Source: Comamonadaceae bacterium
GTDB lineage: Bacteria > Pseudomonadota > Gammaproteobacteria > Burkholderiales > Burkholderiaceae_C
Direction: 5' to 3'
Length of the DNA: 64,000 nt
Assembly (NCBI GenBank): GCA_947448735.1
Contig: CANFOS010000008.1
Span: 1-64,000 of the forward strand
The notes below the pieces were generated by a model, which had not been told where the DNA came from, ran no database searches, and worked only from the letters and a program-made list of their open reading frames with translations. Of this stretch, positions 34,933 to 44,056 are shown piece by piece; position 1 is the first letter of the stretch; each line of letters opens with the position of its first letter. The position numbers and the translations under genes are program-made.

Positions 34933-34944
34933 CGGCCTGAGGCC

Positions 34945-35211
34945 CTAGGGTGGGGGCGGGGTAACAGGCGTGCTGGCCGGGTCCGTTGCAGTCTGAGCTG
35001 CCAGGTGCGCGGCGCGTTCTTCGGCTTCCCGTTTCTTGATCGCTTTCTTGCGCGCGGGCGTGCCCATCAAATAAGCCACCAGCGCCGCTGGCCCCACGCC
35101 ATACAGAAAAAAGGTCACGACGGCACCGAGCAGCGTGCCATTGGTGTTGGTGGCCTCGGCCACGCTCATCATGAGCACCACATAAATCCAGGCAATGACA
35201 ACCAAATACAT
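34945..35211 (-). CDS. Small predicted membrane protein
   Basis: 88 residues. Two hydrophobic segments (MYLVVIAWIYVVLMM at the N-terminus; LLGAVVTFFLYGVGPAALVAYLMG) with a basic, then Ala/Pro-rich C-terminal tail (RKKAIKKREAEERAAHLAAQ, ending in PPPP). No family recognised. Convergent with LysR (12 bases) and divergent from phaC (start 123 bases away). Confidence 0.65.
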   Translation of the reverse strand: MYLVVIAWIYVVLMMSVAEATNTNGTLLGAVVTFFLYGVGPAALVAYLMGTPARKKAIKKREAEERAAHLAAQTATDPASTPVTPPPP

Positions 35212-35333
35212 AAAAAAATCCGTTGAGGCGTGAAGTTGGTGCCGCCATCGAAAAGCCACAAACCAAAAACTGCCAAAATAAGGGCATAAACAGTTGCTGG
35301 GCGTGGCCCGCAGCCCATAAACCGGGGAACACC

Positions 35334-37016
35334 ATGAATTTTGACGCAAACTGGCAAAAAGCAGCCACCCAGATGCAAGAGGCCTTCAAAGGCATGGTGC
35401 AGCAGCCAGCAGGCACACCATCCAGCCCCTTGCAGTTTGACCTCGCCAAGCTGCAAAGCATCCAGCAAAGTTACATCGACGATGCCACCGCGCTGTGGAA
35501 CCAGTCACTGCAAGCCGGCACCGCCGTCGCGCCCGCGCCAGACCGCCGATTTTCAGCCCCGGCGTGGAACGACAACCCGGTGTCCAAATTTTCAGCTGCC
35601 ACTTACCTGCTGAACGCCAAAGCCTTGAGCGCCATGGCAGATGCGGTGGTGGGCGACGACAAAACCAAAGCCCGTGTGCGCTTTGCAGTTGAGCAGTCTC
35701 TTGCGGCGATGGCCCCCAGCAATTTTTTGCCGCTCAACGCCGACGCGATTAAAAAAGCCATCGATACCAACGGCGAAAGCATCGGCAAGGGCATACAAAA
35801 CCTGCTCCACGACATGCGGCAAGGCCATGTGTCGATGACCGACGAGAGTCAGTTTGAAGTCGGCAAGAACGTTGCCACCACCGAAGGCGCGGTGGTGTTT
35901 GAAAACGACTTTTTCCAGTTGCTTGAATACAAGCCACTGACCAAAACAGTCCACGACAAGCCGTTTCTGCTGGTGCCTCCCTGCATCAACAAGTTTTACA
36001 TTCTTGACTTGCAACCGGAAAACTCTTTGATCCGTTACGCAGTGGCGCAAGGTCACCGCACCTTTGTGGTCAGCTGGCGCAACCCGGATGAGTCGATGCG
36101 CAGTAAAACCTGGGACGACTACATTGAAAACGCCGCCATCAAGGCCATCAAGATTGTTCAGGAGATCACCGCCGCCAAAACCATCAACACGCTGGGCTTT
36201 TGCGTCGGTGGCACGATCTTGGCAACTGCCCTGAGCGTGCTTGCTGCACGCGGAGAAAAACCCGCTGCCAGTCTGACGTTGCTCACATCTCTGCTTGATT
36301 TCACCGACACCGGGATTCTGGATATTTTTATTGACGAGCAGTCGGTGGCTTACCGCGAACAGGAAATGGGCGGTGGCGGCTTGCTCAAGGGGCAAGACCT
36401 GGCCTCAACCTTCAGTTTTTTGCGGCCCAACGACCTGGTGTGGAACTACGTGGTCGGCAACTACCTGAAGGGCGAAACACCCCCACCGTTTGATTTGCTG
36501 TACTGGAACAGCGACTCCACCAATTTGCCGGGCCCGTTTTACGCCTGGTATCTGCGCAACACCTATTTTGAAAACAACCTCATCAGCCCGGGCAAACTGA
36601 CGGTGTGTAGCCAAAAAATAGACCTGAGCAAGCTCGACATGCCCACCTATGTGTACGGCTCGCGCGAAGACCACATTGTGCCGATTGGCGGAGCGTACGC
36701 GTCGACCCAGCACCTGCGCGGTAAAAAGCGTTTTGTGATGGGTGCATCAGGCCACATTGCGGGCGTCATCAACCCGCCAGCCAAAAACAAACGCAGCTTC
36801 TGGACAAATGAGAAGCTGCCCGCCAACCAATTTCCTGCTGCCCAAAGCGATTGGCTGAAAACCGCCACCGAGCATCCGGGCAGCTGGTGGACCGACTGGT
36901 CAGGCTGGCTCAAAGCGCATGCGGGCAAGCAGGTTGCTGCCCCAAAAACCTATGGCAGCCGCAAGCACAAAGTCATCGAGCCTGCGCCAGGCCGTTACGT
37001 CAAGGCAAAAGCTTAA
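35334..37016 (+). CDS. phaC: Class I poly(3-hydroxyalkanoate) synthase PhaC
   Basis: 560-residue polymerase making polyhydroxybutyrate from (R)-3-hydroxybutyryl-CoA on granules. The catalytic triad is Cys290 in GFCVGG (lipase-box variant), Asp446 in GSREDHIVP and His474 in GASGHIAGVINPP. The N-terminal PhaC_N domain and the PPCINKFYILDL block are clear. The ATG at 35334 is preferred to upstream in-frame codons. First gene of phaC-phaA-phaB. Confidence 0.95.
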   Translation: MNFDANWQKAATQMQEAFKGMVQQPAGTPSSPLQFDLAKLQSIQQSYIDDATALWNQSLQAGTAVAPAPDRRFSAPAWNDNPVSKFSAATYLLNAKALSAMADAVVGDDKTKARVRFAVEQSLAAMAPSNFLPLNADAIKKAIDTNGESIGKGIQNLLHDMRQGHVSMTDESQFEVGKNVATTEGAVVFENDFFQLLEYKPLTKTVHDKPFLLVPPCINKFYILDLQPENSLIRYAVAQGHRTFVVSWRNPDESMRSKTWDDYIENAAIKAIKIVQEITAAKTINTLGFCVGGTILATALSVLAARGEKPAASLTLLTSLLDFTDTGILDIFIDEQSVAYREQEMGGGGLLKGQDLASTFSFLRPNDLVWNYVVGNYLKGETPPPFDLLYWNSDSTNLPGPFYAWYLRNTYFENNLISPGKLTVCSQKIDLSKLDMPTYVYGSREDHIVPIGGAYASTQHLRGKKRFVMGASGHIAGVINPPAKNKRSFWTNEKLPANQFPAAQSDWLKTATEHPGSWWTDWSGWLKAHAGKQVAAPKTYGSRKHKVIEPAPGRYVKAKA

Positions 37017-37051
37017 TTTTTCACTCTAATTTCATCAAAAGGAAAGTCATC

Positions 37052-38230
37052 ATGGAAGACATCGTTATCGTTTCAGCCGCCCGGACCGCCGTCGGTAAAT
37101 TTGGCGGCACGCTGGCCAAAACGCCCGCCACTGAACTGGGCGCCGCCGTTGTCCGTGCGGTGCTCGAGCGCGCCAAGCTCAGCACTGACCTGGTTGGCGA
37201 AGTCATCATGGGTCAGGTGCTGACGGCGGGCGTGGGCCAAAACGCGGCGCGCCAAACCGTGCTCAAAGCAGGCTTTCCGCAAAGCATTCCCGGCCTGACC
37301 ATCAATGCCGTCTGCGGCTCTGGCCTCAAAGCTGTGATGCTGGCAGCGCAGGCTGTGGCCACCGGCGACAGCGAGATCGTGATTGCCGGCGGCCAAGAGT
37401 CGATGAGCCTGTCGCCCCACGTTTTGAACGGTTCGCGCGACGGCCAGCGCATGGGTGACTGGAAGATGGTCGACAGCATGATTGTTGACGGCCTGTGGGA
37501 CGTGTACAACCAGTACCACATGGGCATCACGGCTGAGAACGTGGCCAAAAAATACGGCATCACCCGCGACATGCAAGACGCCCTGGCGCTGGCCAGCCAG
37601 ACCAAAGCGGCGGCTGCGCAAGACGCCGGCAAATTCAAAGACGAGATCGTGCCGTTTTCTATTGCGCAAAAAAAGGGTGACCCGATTGTTTTTGCTTCAG
37701 ACGAATTCATCAACCGCAAAACCAACGCTGAAGTATTGGCTGGCCTGCGTCCCGCATTTGACAAAGCCGGCGGCGTTACCGCAGGCAATGCATCCGGCCT
37801 GAACGACGGCGCCGCTGCCGTGATGGTCATGACGGCCAAAAAAGCCGCCGCGCTGGGCTTGACGCCCCTGGCGCGCATCGTCAGCTACGCCACCACCGGC
37901 CTGGACCCCGCCACCATGGGCATGGGACCGGTGCCAGCCTCCACCAAAGCGCTGGCCCGCGCCGGCTGGAAGCCCGCCGACCTTGACGTGCTGGAGATCA
38001 ACGAAGCCTTCGCCGCACAGGCCTGCGCCGTGAACAACGAAATGGGCTGGGACACCAGCAAGGTCAACGTCAATGGCGGTGCAATTGCCATCGGCCACCC
38101 GATTGGCGCATCAGGTTGCCGAATTTTGGTCACCCTGCTGCACGAGATGGTGCGCAGCGGTGGCAAAAAGGGCATTGCCAGCTTGTGTATTGGCGGCGGC
38201 ATGGGGGTTGCCCTATGCGTGGAACGCTGA
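37052..38230 (+). CDS. phaA: Acetyl-CoA acetyltransferase (beta-ketothiolase) PhaA
   Basis: 392-residue thiolase condensing two acetyl-CoA to acetoacetyl-CoA. Nucleophile Cys88 in NAVCGSGLKAV; His in IGHPIGASGCRI and the second Cys in SLCIGGGMG complete the active site. The ATG follows AAAGGAAAGTCATC, 35 bases after phaC, so it is in the pha operon. Confidence 0.95.
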   Translation: MEDIVIVSAARTAVGKFGGTLAKTPATELGAAVVRAVLERAKLSTDLVGEVIMGQVLTAGVGQNAARQTVLKAGFPQSIPGLTINAVCGSGLKAVMLAAQAVATGDSEIVIAGGQESMSLSPHVLNGSRDGQRMGDWKMVDSMIVDGLWDVYNQYHMGITAENVAKKYGITRDMQDALALASQTKAAAAQDAGKFKDEIVPFSIAQKKGDPIVFASDEFINRKTNAEVLAGLRPAFDKAGGVTAGNASGLNDGAAAVMVMTAKKAAALGLTPLARIVSYATTGLDPATMGMGPVPASTKALARAGWKPADLDVLEINEAFAAQACAVNNEMGWDTSKVNVNGGAIAIGHPIGASGCRILVTLLHEMVRSGGKKGIASLCIGGGMGVALCVER

Positions 38231-38262
38231 AAATCGGTTAAATTGCTATCGATTTCTGCAAA

Positions 38263-38318
38263 AACTCACGTGTGGCCCAATAAATACGTGGGTGAGCAGC
38301 TATTCATTAAATAGCAAG
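38263..38318. repeat. Dispersed short repeat, copy C
   Basis: Between phaA and phaB. On the minus strand: CTTGCTATTTAATGAATAGC then TGCTCACCCACGTATTTATT followed by GGGCC. It sits within the operon, 28 bases before the phaB start, so it is transcribed. Confidence 0.65.
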
Positions 38319-38346
38319 TATTTTTTCGACATCCAAGGACACAAAC

Positions 38347-39084
38347 ATGAGCAAAAAAATAGCGTACGTCACCGGTGGCATGGGCGGCATCGGTACCGCG
38401 ATCTGCCAACGCCTGGCCAAAGACGGTTTTACCGTCGTTGCCGGCTGCGGCCCCACACGCGACCACGCCAAATGGATTGACGAGCAAAAAGCCCTTGGTT
38501 ATACCTTTTATGCTTCGGTTGGCAACGTCGGCGAATGGGAATCGACGGTCGCTGCGTTCTCCAAGGTCAAGGCTGAACACGGTCCGGTCAGCGTGCTGGT
38601 CAACAACGCTGGTATCACGCGCGACGGCCAGTTCCGCAAAATGAGCAAAGCTGACTGGGATGCCGTGATTTCCACCAACCTGAACAGCATGTTCAATGTG
38701 ACCAAGCAGGTGATTGAAGACATGATCACCGCCAACTTTGGCCGCATCATCAACATCAGCTCGGTCAATGGCCAAAAAGGCCAGTTCGGCCAGGTCAATT
38801 ACTCAACGGCCAAAGCGGGTTTGCACGGCTTCACCATGGCGCTGGCCCAGGAAGTCGCCGCCAAAGGCGTCACCGTCAACACCGTCAGCCCGGGCTATAT
38901 TGGCACCGACATGGTCAAAGCCATTCGCCCTGACGTGCTGGAGAAAATCGTTTCGGGTGTGCCTGCCAAGCGACTGGGCCAGCCGGAAGAAATCGCTTCC
39001 ATCATTTCATGGATCGCTTCTGAAGAAGGTGGCTACGCCACCGGTGCAGACTTCTCGCTCAATGGTGGTTTGCACATGGGTTGA
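38347..39084 (+). CDS. phaB: Acetoacetyl-CoA reductase PhaB
   Basis: 245-residue NADPH-dependent SDR reducing acetoacetyl-CoA to (R)-3-hydroxybutyryl-CoA. TGGMGGIGTAI cofactor loop, NNAGITRDGQF, catalytic Ser in INISSVNGQKGQFGQ, YSTAKAG (Tyr/Lys), and TVSPGYIGTDMVKAI. Last gene of the pha operon, followed by a clear terminator. Confidence 0.95.
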   Translation: MSKKIAYVTGGMGGIGTAICQRLAKDGFTVVAGCGPTRDHAKWIDEQKALGYTFYASVGNVGEWESTVAAFSKVKAEHGPVSVLVNNAGITRDGQFRKMSKADWDAVISTNLNSMFNVTKQVIEDMITANFGRIINISSVNGQKGQFGQVNYSTAKAGLHGFTMALAQEVAAKGVTVNTVSPGYIGTDMVKAIRPDVLEKIVSGVPAKRLGQPEEIASIISWIASEEGGYATGADFSLNGGLHMG

Positions 39085-39109
39085 CCCCGTGTCAGCCGTT
39101 TCATCAAAG

Positions 39110-39130
39110 ACCCGCTTCGGCGGGTTTTTT
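39110..39130 (+). terminator. Intrinsic terminator of phaCAB
   Basis: Stem ACCCGC / GCGGGT with TTCG tetraloop, followed by six T residues. Confidence 0.9.
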
Positions 39131-39217
39131 GTGCGCGATCAAGACGTTTGATGGATGCGCGGAATCACTTGCGCATAAAGTCACGCCATCCATCAATTTT
39201 GAAAAAAGGAATCCAAG

Positions 39218-39763
39218 ATGCCCGTTATTTCAGTCACCTTATTGCCCGGTTATCCAGCCGACGTGCAAGAGCGATTGGTTCAAAGACTTGCAACTGCCGC
39301 TCGCTCAGTCATTTCAGCTGCTCCCGCTGGAACGACTGTCTTTGTCAATGAAGCCAGCACCTATCAACGCGACAGCAAGGTGTTCACGAAGGGCGGACCA
39401 TCCAGACCTGTTGCATCAGATTTGGTGCGTTCTTTTTTAATGTTGATGCAAGAAAGAAATTTGGAAAAAGCGACATCATTTTTAGCGCCTCATTTTTCGA
39501 TGTGCTTTCCAACGGGCGCACGAATGACCCAATTGCATGAAGTGGTTCAGTGGGGAAAATCGCGTTACAAAAGCATCGAAAAAACGTTTGAAACGATAGA
39601 TGAATGCTGGACCGGCGAGGGCGCCGTCGTTTACTGTTCAGGAACTTTGAGTGGCGTTTTTAATGACGACACGCCATTTGAAAACATGCGATTTATAGAC
39701 CGCTTTGAAGTCGTCGATGGGCTTATCGTCAAGCAAGACGTTTGGAACGATCTACGCGTTTGA
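39218..39763 (+). CDS. Fusion of a 4-oxalocrotonate tautomerase-like domain and a SnoaL/NTF2-like domain
   Basis: 181 residues. After Met comes Pro2 (MPVISVTLLPGY), the catalytic amino-terminal proline of the tautomerase superfamily; residues 2-63 continue as one subunit-length tautomerase (VQERLVQRLATAARSVI, TTVFVNEASTYQRDSKVFTKG in two stretches). From residue ~64 the protein becomes NTF2/SnoaL-like, with GVFNDDTPFENMRFIDRFEV and VKQDVWND, which matches the stand-alone SnoaL-like product at 10847-11287. Tautomerisation plus an isomerase or dehydratase function is inferred. The gene is monocistronic; codon use is slightly more AT-rich than its neighbours. Confidence 0.8.
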   Translation: MPVISVTLLPGYPADVQERLVQRLATAARSVISAAPAGTTVFVNEASTYQRDSKVFTKGGPSRPVASDLVRSFLMLMQERNLEKATSFLAPHFSMCFPTGARMTQLHEVVQWGKSRYKSIEKTFETIDECWTGEGAVVYCSGTLSGVFNDDTPFENMRFIDRFEVVDGLIVKQDVWNDLRV

Positions 39764-39893
39764 ATTTCTTAAATCCCGAGTGCATTGACGCCCACCCCTT
39801 TTGGCAAGATCAACTCATTCGAGATGCGGATGGCATCCATCCAGGCACGAGTGGCATTTTGAGACCCCCGTCAAAGCGCGTGTGCCTTGGTTT

Positions 39894-40091
39894 TCATGCC
39901 GCAACGGCGTAGCCTTCTTCGGCGATGGCCTGGCTCAACTTCTCGCGGGTCTGGCTGGACTGCACTTGCACCTTGTTGGCAGTGCGGTCTATCGTGACTT
40001 CGGCCTGTGGGTCAAGCTGCTTGACGGCGCGGGTCACGGCTTTTTCGCAGTGGCCGCAGGTCATGCCGGTGACGGTAAATGTCTGCATCAT
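39894..40091 (-). CDS. copZ: Copper chaperone CopZ-like heavy-metal-associated protein
   Basis: 65-residue cytoplasmic metal carrier, one HMA domain. The Cu(I) site is GMTCGHCEKAV. The start is one of two adjacent ATG codons (40091 or 40088) behind AGGAATTTCAC. Divergent from copA, to which it likely hands copper. Transcribed from a MerR/CueR-type promoter. Confidence 0.9.
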   Translation of the reverse strand: MMQTFTVTGMTCGHCEKAVTRAVKQLDPQAEVTIDRTANKVQVQSSQTREKLSQAIAEEGYAVAA

Positions 40092-40136
40092 GTGAAATTC
40101 CTGTGTATGAGTGAAATGGACAATCTGCAAAAGCAT

Positions 40137-40167
40137 AGCCTGAACCTTGCCGCCTTGGGAGGGTCAA
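40137..40167 (-). promoter_or_regulatory. MerR/CueR-type promoter of copZ
   Basis: On the minus strand: -35 TTGACC (40162-40167), 19-base spacer holding the dyad ACCCTCCCAAGGCGGCAAGGT, and -10 CAGGCT (40137-40142). The stretched 19-base spacer and the CC/GG dyad are as in E. coli copA, where CueR untwists the DNA. Leader to the copZ start about 39 bases. Confidence 0.75.
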
Positions 40168-40216
40168 GCGCTTTGCATACGCGACTCTTTTGTGTAAGGT
40201 TGATGTGTATCAATGC

Positions 40217-40247
40217 TTGACCTTGCCAACATGGGAAGGATGAGCCT
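40217..40247 (+). promoter_or_regulatory. MerR/CueR-type promoter of copA
   Basis: -35 TTGACC (40217-40222), 19-base spacer with ACCTTGCCAACATGGGAAGG dyad, and -10 GAGCCT (40242-40247). It faces copA, and the -10 touches the first ATG, which implies transcription from about 40254. Confidence 0.78.
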
Positions 40248-42470
40248 ATGACCATGACCACTGCCGCAATACCCACTGCATCCGCCGCCCCGCTCGACAT
40301 TGGCATTGGCGGCATGACCTGCGCGTCGTGCGTGGCCCGGGTTGAAAGAGCCCTGAAAAAAGTACCCGGCGTGCAAACGGTGACGGTGAACCTGGCCACC
40401 GAATCTGCTCGCATTGTCTATGCGCCTGACGAGCAGATGCCAGCACGTTTGCGCCGCGCTGTGCGCGATGCAGGCTACGAGCCGCGTGCCGCCAGCGCAG
40501 CCATTGACGCGCCAGACCTGTCGCCCTGGGCGGGTTTTATGCCGGTGGGCATGGGGCTGGCCCTGTCGCTGCCGCTGGTGTTGCCCATGTTGGCCGAGTT
40601 GTTTGGCAAGCACTGGATGCTGCCGCCACTGTGGCAGTTTTTACTGGCGACGCCGGTGCAGTTTGTGCTGGGCGCACGCTTTTACAAAGCCGCCTGGGGC
40701 GCGGTCAAAGCCATGACGGGCAACATGGACCTGCTGGTGGCGCTGGGCACCACGGCCGGTTGGGCGCTGTCGATGTGGCTGTGGCTGACGGCTGAACCGG
40801 GTGCCATGCTGCACCTGTACTTTGAAGGCTCGGCCATCGTCATCACACTGGTGCTGCTGGGCAAATGGCTGGAGGCACGCGCCAAGCGGCAAACCACCTC
40901 GGCCATCAGGGCGCTGCATGCACTGCGGCCCGACATGGCGCATGTGCTGGGGGCTGACGGCGAGTTTGATGTCCCCGTGGCTGAAGTGCTGGTGAATGAC
41001 CAGTTGGTCGTCAAACCCGGCGAAAGATTCCCCGTCGATGGCACGCTGCTGGAAGGCCACACCCAGGTCGATGAGGCCATGCTGACAGGCGAGCCGCTGC
41101 CGGTCACCAAAGACATCGGCGGCCAGTTGACGGGCGGCTCCATCAACGGTGATGGCCGGGTGGTGATGCGGGTCAGAGCGGTGGGCAGCGCCACCGTGTT
41201 GGCGCACATCATTGCGCTGGTGGAAGACGCGCAAGCCGCCAAAGCGCCGATTCAGCGCTTGGTAGACCAGGTCAGCGCCGTGTTTGTGCCGGTGGTGCTG
41301 GTGATTGCAGGGGCTACGCTGCTGGGCTGGTGGCTGACGGGCCATGCGTTTGAGCTGGCACTGATTCATGCGGTGGCTGTGCTGGTCATTGCCTGCCCCT
41401 GCGCGCTGGGTCTGGCCACGCCGGCCGCCATCATGGCGGGCACCGGGGTAGCCGCCAAAAACGGCATTTTGATCAAAGACGCGCAGGCCCTTGAGATAGC
41501 GCACAAGGTCGATGTGGTGGCTTTTGACAAAACCGGCACGCTGACCGTGGGCCAACCCAAACTGACCGAGTGGGTTGTGTTGCCGGGAATGAACGAGCCA
41601 GATGCAAGGCGCATCGCCGCCAGCCTGCAAAGCGGCAGCGAACACCCGCTGGCCAAAGCGGTTGTGAATGACGCCAAACAAAAAGCGGTGGCGATTGAGC
41701 TGCCGACCCAAGTCAGCGCCGTACCGGGCCGGGGTACCGAGGGCAGCGTGGGTGCACGCAGCTTTTTAATCGGCAGCCTGCGCTGGATGGAAGAGCTGAA
41801 AATTGACATGCGCGCCGTGGCCACCCAGGCCGAAGCGTTGCAAGAGCAGGGCGCGACCGTGTCGGCCATGGCCGAGCGGACTTCCACTGGCCTGGTGCTG
41901 CGCGCGCTGATGGCCTTTGGCGACCTACCCAAGCCGGGTGCGAAAGAGGCACTGGCCGCCTTGCGTGCACGTGGCATCAAAACCGTGATGATTTCAGGCG
42001 ACAACCGGGGCGCGGCCGAGGCCATGGCACGCCGCCTAGGCTTGCGCCCAGAGGCCGGCGAAGTGATGGCCGAGGTGCTGCCAAGCGACAAGGTGGCCAT
42101 GGTTGTGAAACTGAAGGAAGGTGGCAAGACAGTCGCCATGGTGGGTGACGGCGTGAACGACGCGCCCGCGTTGGCCGCCGCAGACGTTGGCATGGCCATG
42201 GGCAACGGAACCGACGTCGCCATGCACGCCGCAGGCATCACGCTGATGCGCGGTGACCCGCTGCTGGTGGCCGCCGCCCTTGATATTTCAGCCCGCACCG
42301 TTGCCAAAATTAGGCAAAACCTGTTCTGGGCCTTTGCCTACAACGCTGCCGGCATACCGCTCGCCGCACTGGGCTTTCTGAACCCGGTACTGGCAGGTGC
42401 AGCGATGGCCATGAGCTCTGTCAGCGTCATGAGCAATGCGCTGCTGCTCAAGCGCTGGAAGCCCAAGTGA
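40248..42470 (+). CDS. copA: Cu(I)-exporting P1B-type ATPase CopA
   Basis: 740-residue copper efflux ATPase of the inner membrane. One N-terminal HMA domain (GIGGMTCASCVARVERAL), eight transmembrane helices expected, the transport motif ACPCALGLATP, phosphorylation motif DKTGTLTVG, HP motif SEHPLAKA and hinge MVGDGVNDAPAL. The MSSVSVMSNAL-type end is typical of Cu(I) ATPases. The first ATG (40248) is given; the ATG at 40254, two codons later, coincides with the predicted transcription start and may be the real, leaderless start. Confidence 0.93.
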   Translation: MTMTTAAIPTASAAPLDIGIGGMTCASCVARVERALKKVPGVQTVTVNLATESARIVYAPDEQMPARLRRAVRDAGYEPRAASAAIDAPDLSPWAGFMPVGMGLALSLPLVLPMLAELFGKHWMLPPLWQFLLATPVQFVLGARFYKAAWGAVKAMTGNMDLLVALGTTAGWALSMWLWLTAEPGAMLHLYFEGSAIVITLVLLGKWLEARAKRQTTSAIRALHALRPDMAHVLGADGEFDVPVAEVLVNDQLVVKPGERFPVDGTLLEGHTQVDEAMLTGEPLPVTKDIGGQLTGGSINGDGRVVMRVRAVGSATVLAHIIALVEDAQAAKAPIQRLVDQVSAVFVPVVLVIAGATLLGWWLTGHAFELALIHAVAVLVIACPCALGLATPAAIMAGTGVAAKNGILIKDAQALEIAHKVDVVAFDKTGTLTVGQPKLTEWVVLPGMNEPDARRIAASLQSGSEHPLAKAVVNDAKQKAVAIELPTQVSAVPGRGTEGSVGARSFLIGSLRWMEELKIDMRAVATQAEALQEQGATVSAMAERTSTGLVLRALMAFGDLPKPGAKEALAALRARGIKTVMISGDNRGAAEAMARRLGLRPEAGEVMAEVLPSDKVAMVVKLKEGGKTVAMVGDGVNDAPALAAADVGMAMGNGTDVAMHAAGITLMRGDPLLVAAALDISARTVAKIRQNLFWAFAYNAAGIPLAALGFLNPVLAGAAMAMSSVSVMSNALLLKRWKPK

Positions 42471-42777
42471 GCTTGATTTGCTATGAATTCATGAGCGTAT
42501 TGCCCTTGTATTCATTGGCTTTTTGGCCTGAATAACATCTTTAAACGGCTCAAAAATCCAAAGCGCGATCGACGAGCGCCTGTCATCACTTGTTGTGCGT
42601 CTCAAGACGGCAAAGGCTGGCCCCTGTGTCCTACAGCCAAAGCGTTGGCCGACATCTACGCTGAACCGGTACTTTGGACGTGGGGCGTTGAAGGCATTGG
42701 CCGTCCAGCGACACGAAAAGACAAACCAACAACTTTCGGGACTCGGCCCTTATCACCCAACGGGAGGTGTGTGATGG
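42471..42777. other. Intergenic region with a dispersed repeat
   Basis: Holds dispersed repeat copy F at 42476-42535, with TTTGCTATGAATTCATGAGC on the plus strand and CCCTTGTATTCATTGGC further on. The remainder (42536-42777) shows no gene, terminator or other recognisable element, between convergent copA and the acyl-CoA dehydrogenase gene. Confidence 0.6.
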
Positions 42778-44013
42778 TCAGCGCTTTTCGGGCAGCAGCA
42801 GGTGCCGCGCCAGCTCCAGCTTGGCAATCGATGCGCGGTGCACCTCGTCAGGGCCGTCGGCCAGGCGCAGGGTGCGCTGGTGCGCGTAGGCGTAGGCGAG
42901 CGGAAAGTCGTCTGACACACCGCCGCCGCCATGGGCCTGGATGGCCCAGTCGATGATCTGGCAAGCCATGTTGGGGGCCACGACCTTGATCATGGCGATT
43001 TCGGCTTTGGCGACCTTGTTGCCGACCGTGTCCATCATGTAAGCGGCTTTCAGGGTCAGCAGGCGAGCCTGCTCGATCATGATGCGGGATTCGGCAATGC
43101 GCTCGTGCCACACAGACTGGCTGGCAATGGGTTTGCCAAACGCCACCCGGCTTGTCAGGCGTTTGCACATCAGCTCAAGCGCGCGCTCGGCGCTGCCGAT
43201 GGTGCGCATGCAATGGTGGATGCGTCCGGGGCCAAGGCGGCCTTGGGCGATCTCAAAGCCGCGGCCCTCGCCCAGCAGCATGTTGTCAGCGGGCACACGA
43301 ACGTTTTTCAAACGCACTTCCATGTGGCCGTGCGGCGCGTCGTCGTAGCCGAAAACAGTGAGCGGGCGAATCACGGTGATGCCGGGGGTGTTGGCGGGCA
43401 CCAAGATCATCGACTGCTGCTCGTGGCGGCCTGCGTCAGGGTTGGTTTTGCCCATCACGATGTAAATCGCGCAGCGTGGGTCGCCCGCACCCGAGGACCA
43501 CCACTTCAGGCCGTTGAGCACATAGTCGTCGCCGTCCCGTTCGATGCGGCATTGCACGTTGGTCGCGTCTGACGAAGCAACCTCGGGTTCGGTCATCAAA
43601 AACGCCGAACGAATCTCGCCGCGCAGCAGCGGGTCCAGCCACTGGTCTTTGTTGGCTTCGGAGCCGTAGCGGGCAATGGTTTCCATGTTGCCGGTGTCGG
43701 GGGCCGAGCAGTTAAACACTTCAGCCGCAAAGGGCACCCGGCCCATGATCTCGCACAGCGGTGCGTATTCGAGGTTGCTCAGGCCTTCGGGCGCGCGCGG
43801 GGAGTGTGGCAAAAACAGGTTCCACAGGCCAGCCGCTTTGGCCTTGGGTTTGAGCTCTTCAATGATGGCAGTCGGAACCCAGGCGTTGCCTTTGGCGCGG
43901 TTCTCGGCAATCTCTTTGAAAAAGCGTGATTCGTTCGGGTAAATGTGCGCGTCCATGAAGGCCAGCAAGCGGGCCTGCATTTGTTGTACTTTGGGGGTGA
44001 AGTTGAAATCCAT
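42778..44013 (-). CDS. Acyl-CoA dehydrogenase family protein (ACAD10/11-like)
   Basis: 411-residue FAD enzyme. Marks: [61 protein letters not shown] and the [18 protein letters not shown] helix, with [16 protein letters not shown] near the end. The catalytic base region resembles the ACAD10/11-like group that often stands next to a phosphotransferase, as here. Start ATG at 44013. Likely co-transcribed with the phosphotransferase gene 43 bases upstream. Confidence 0.9.
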   Translation of the reverse strand: MDFNFTPKVQQMQARLLAFMDAHIYPNESRFFKEIAENRAKGNAWVPTAIIEELKPKAKAAGLWNLFLPHSPRAPEGLSNLEYAPLCEIMGRVPFAAEVFNCSAPDTGNMETIARYGSEANKDQWLDPLLRGEIRSAFLMTEPEVASSDATNVQCRIERDGDDYVLNGLKWWSSGAGDPRCAIYIVMGKTNPDAGRHEQQSMILVPANTPGITVIRPLTVFGYDDAPHGHMEVRLKNVRVPADNMLLGEGRGFEIAQGRLGPGRIHHCMRTIGSAERALELMCKRLTSRVAFGKPIASQSVWHERIAESRIMIEQARLLTLKAAYMMDTVGNKVAKAEIAMIKVVAPNMACQIIDWAIQAHGGGGVSDDFPLAYAYAHQRTLRLADGPDEVHRASIAKLELARHLLLPEKR

Positions 44014-44056
44014 GCTGTTTCCTAAAAAGCCTAAAAAATCTAAAAAAATCGAAACA

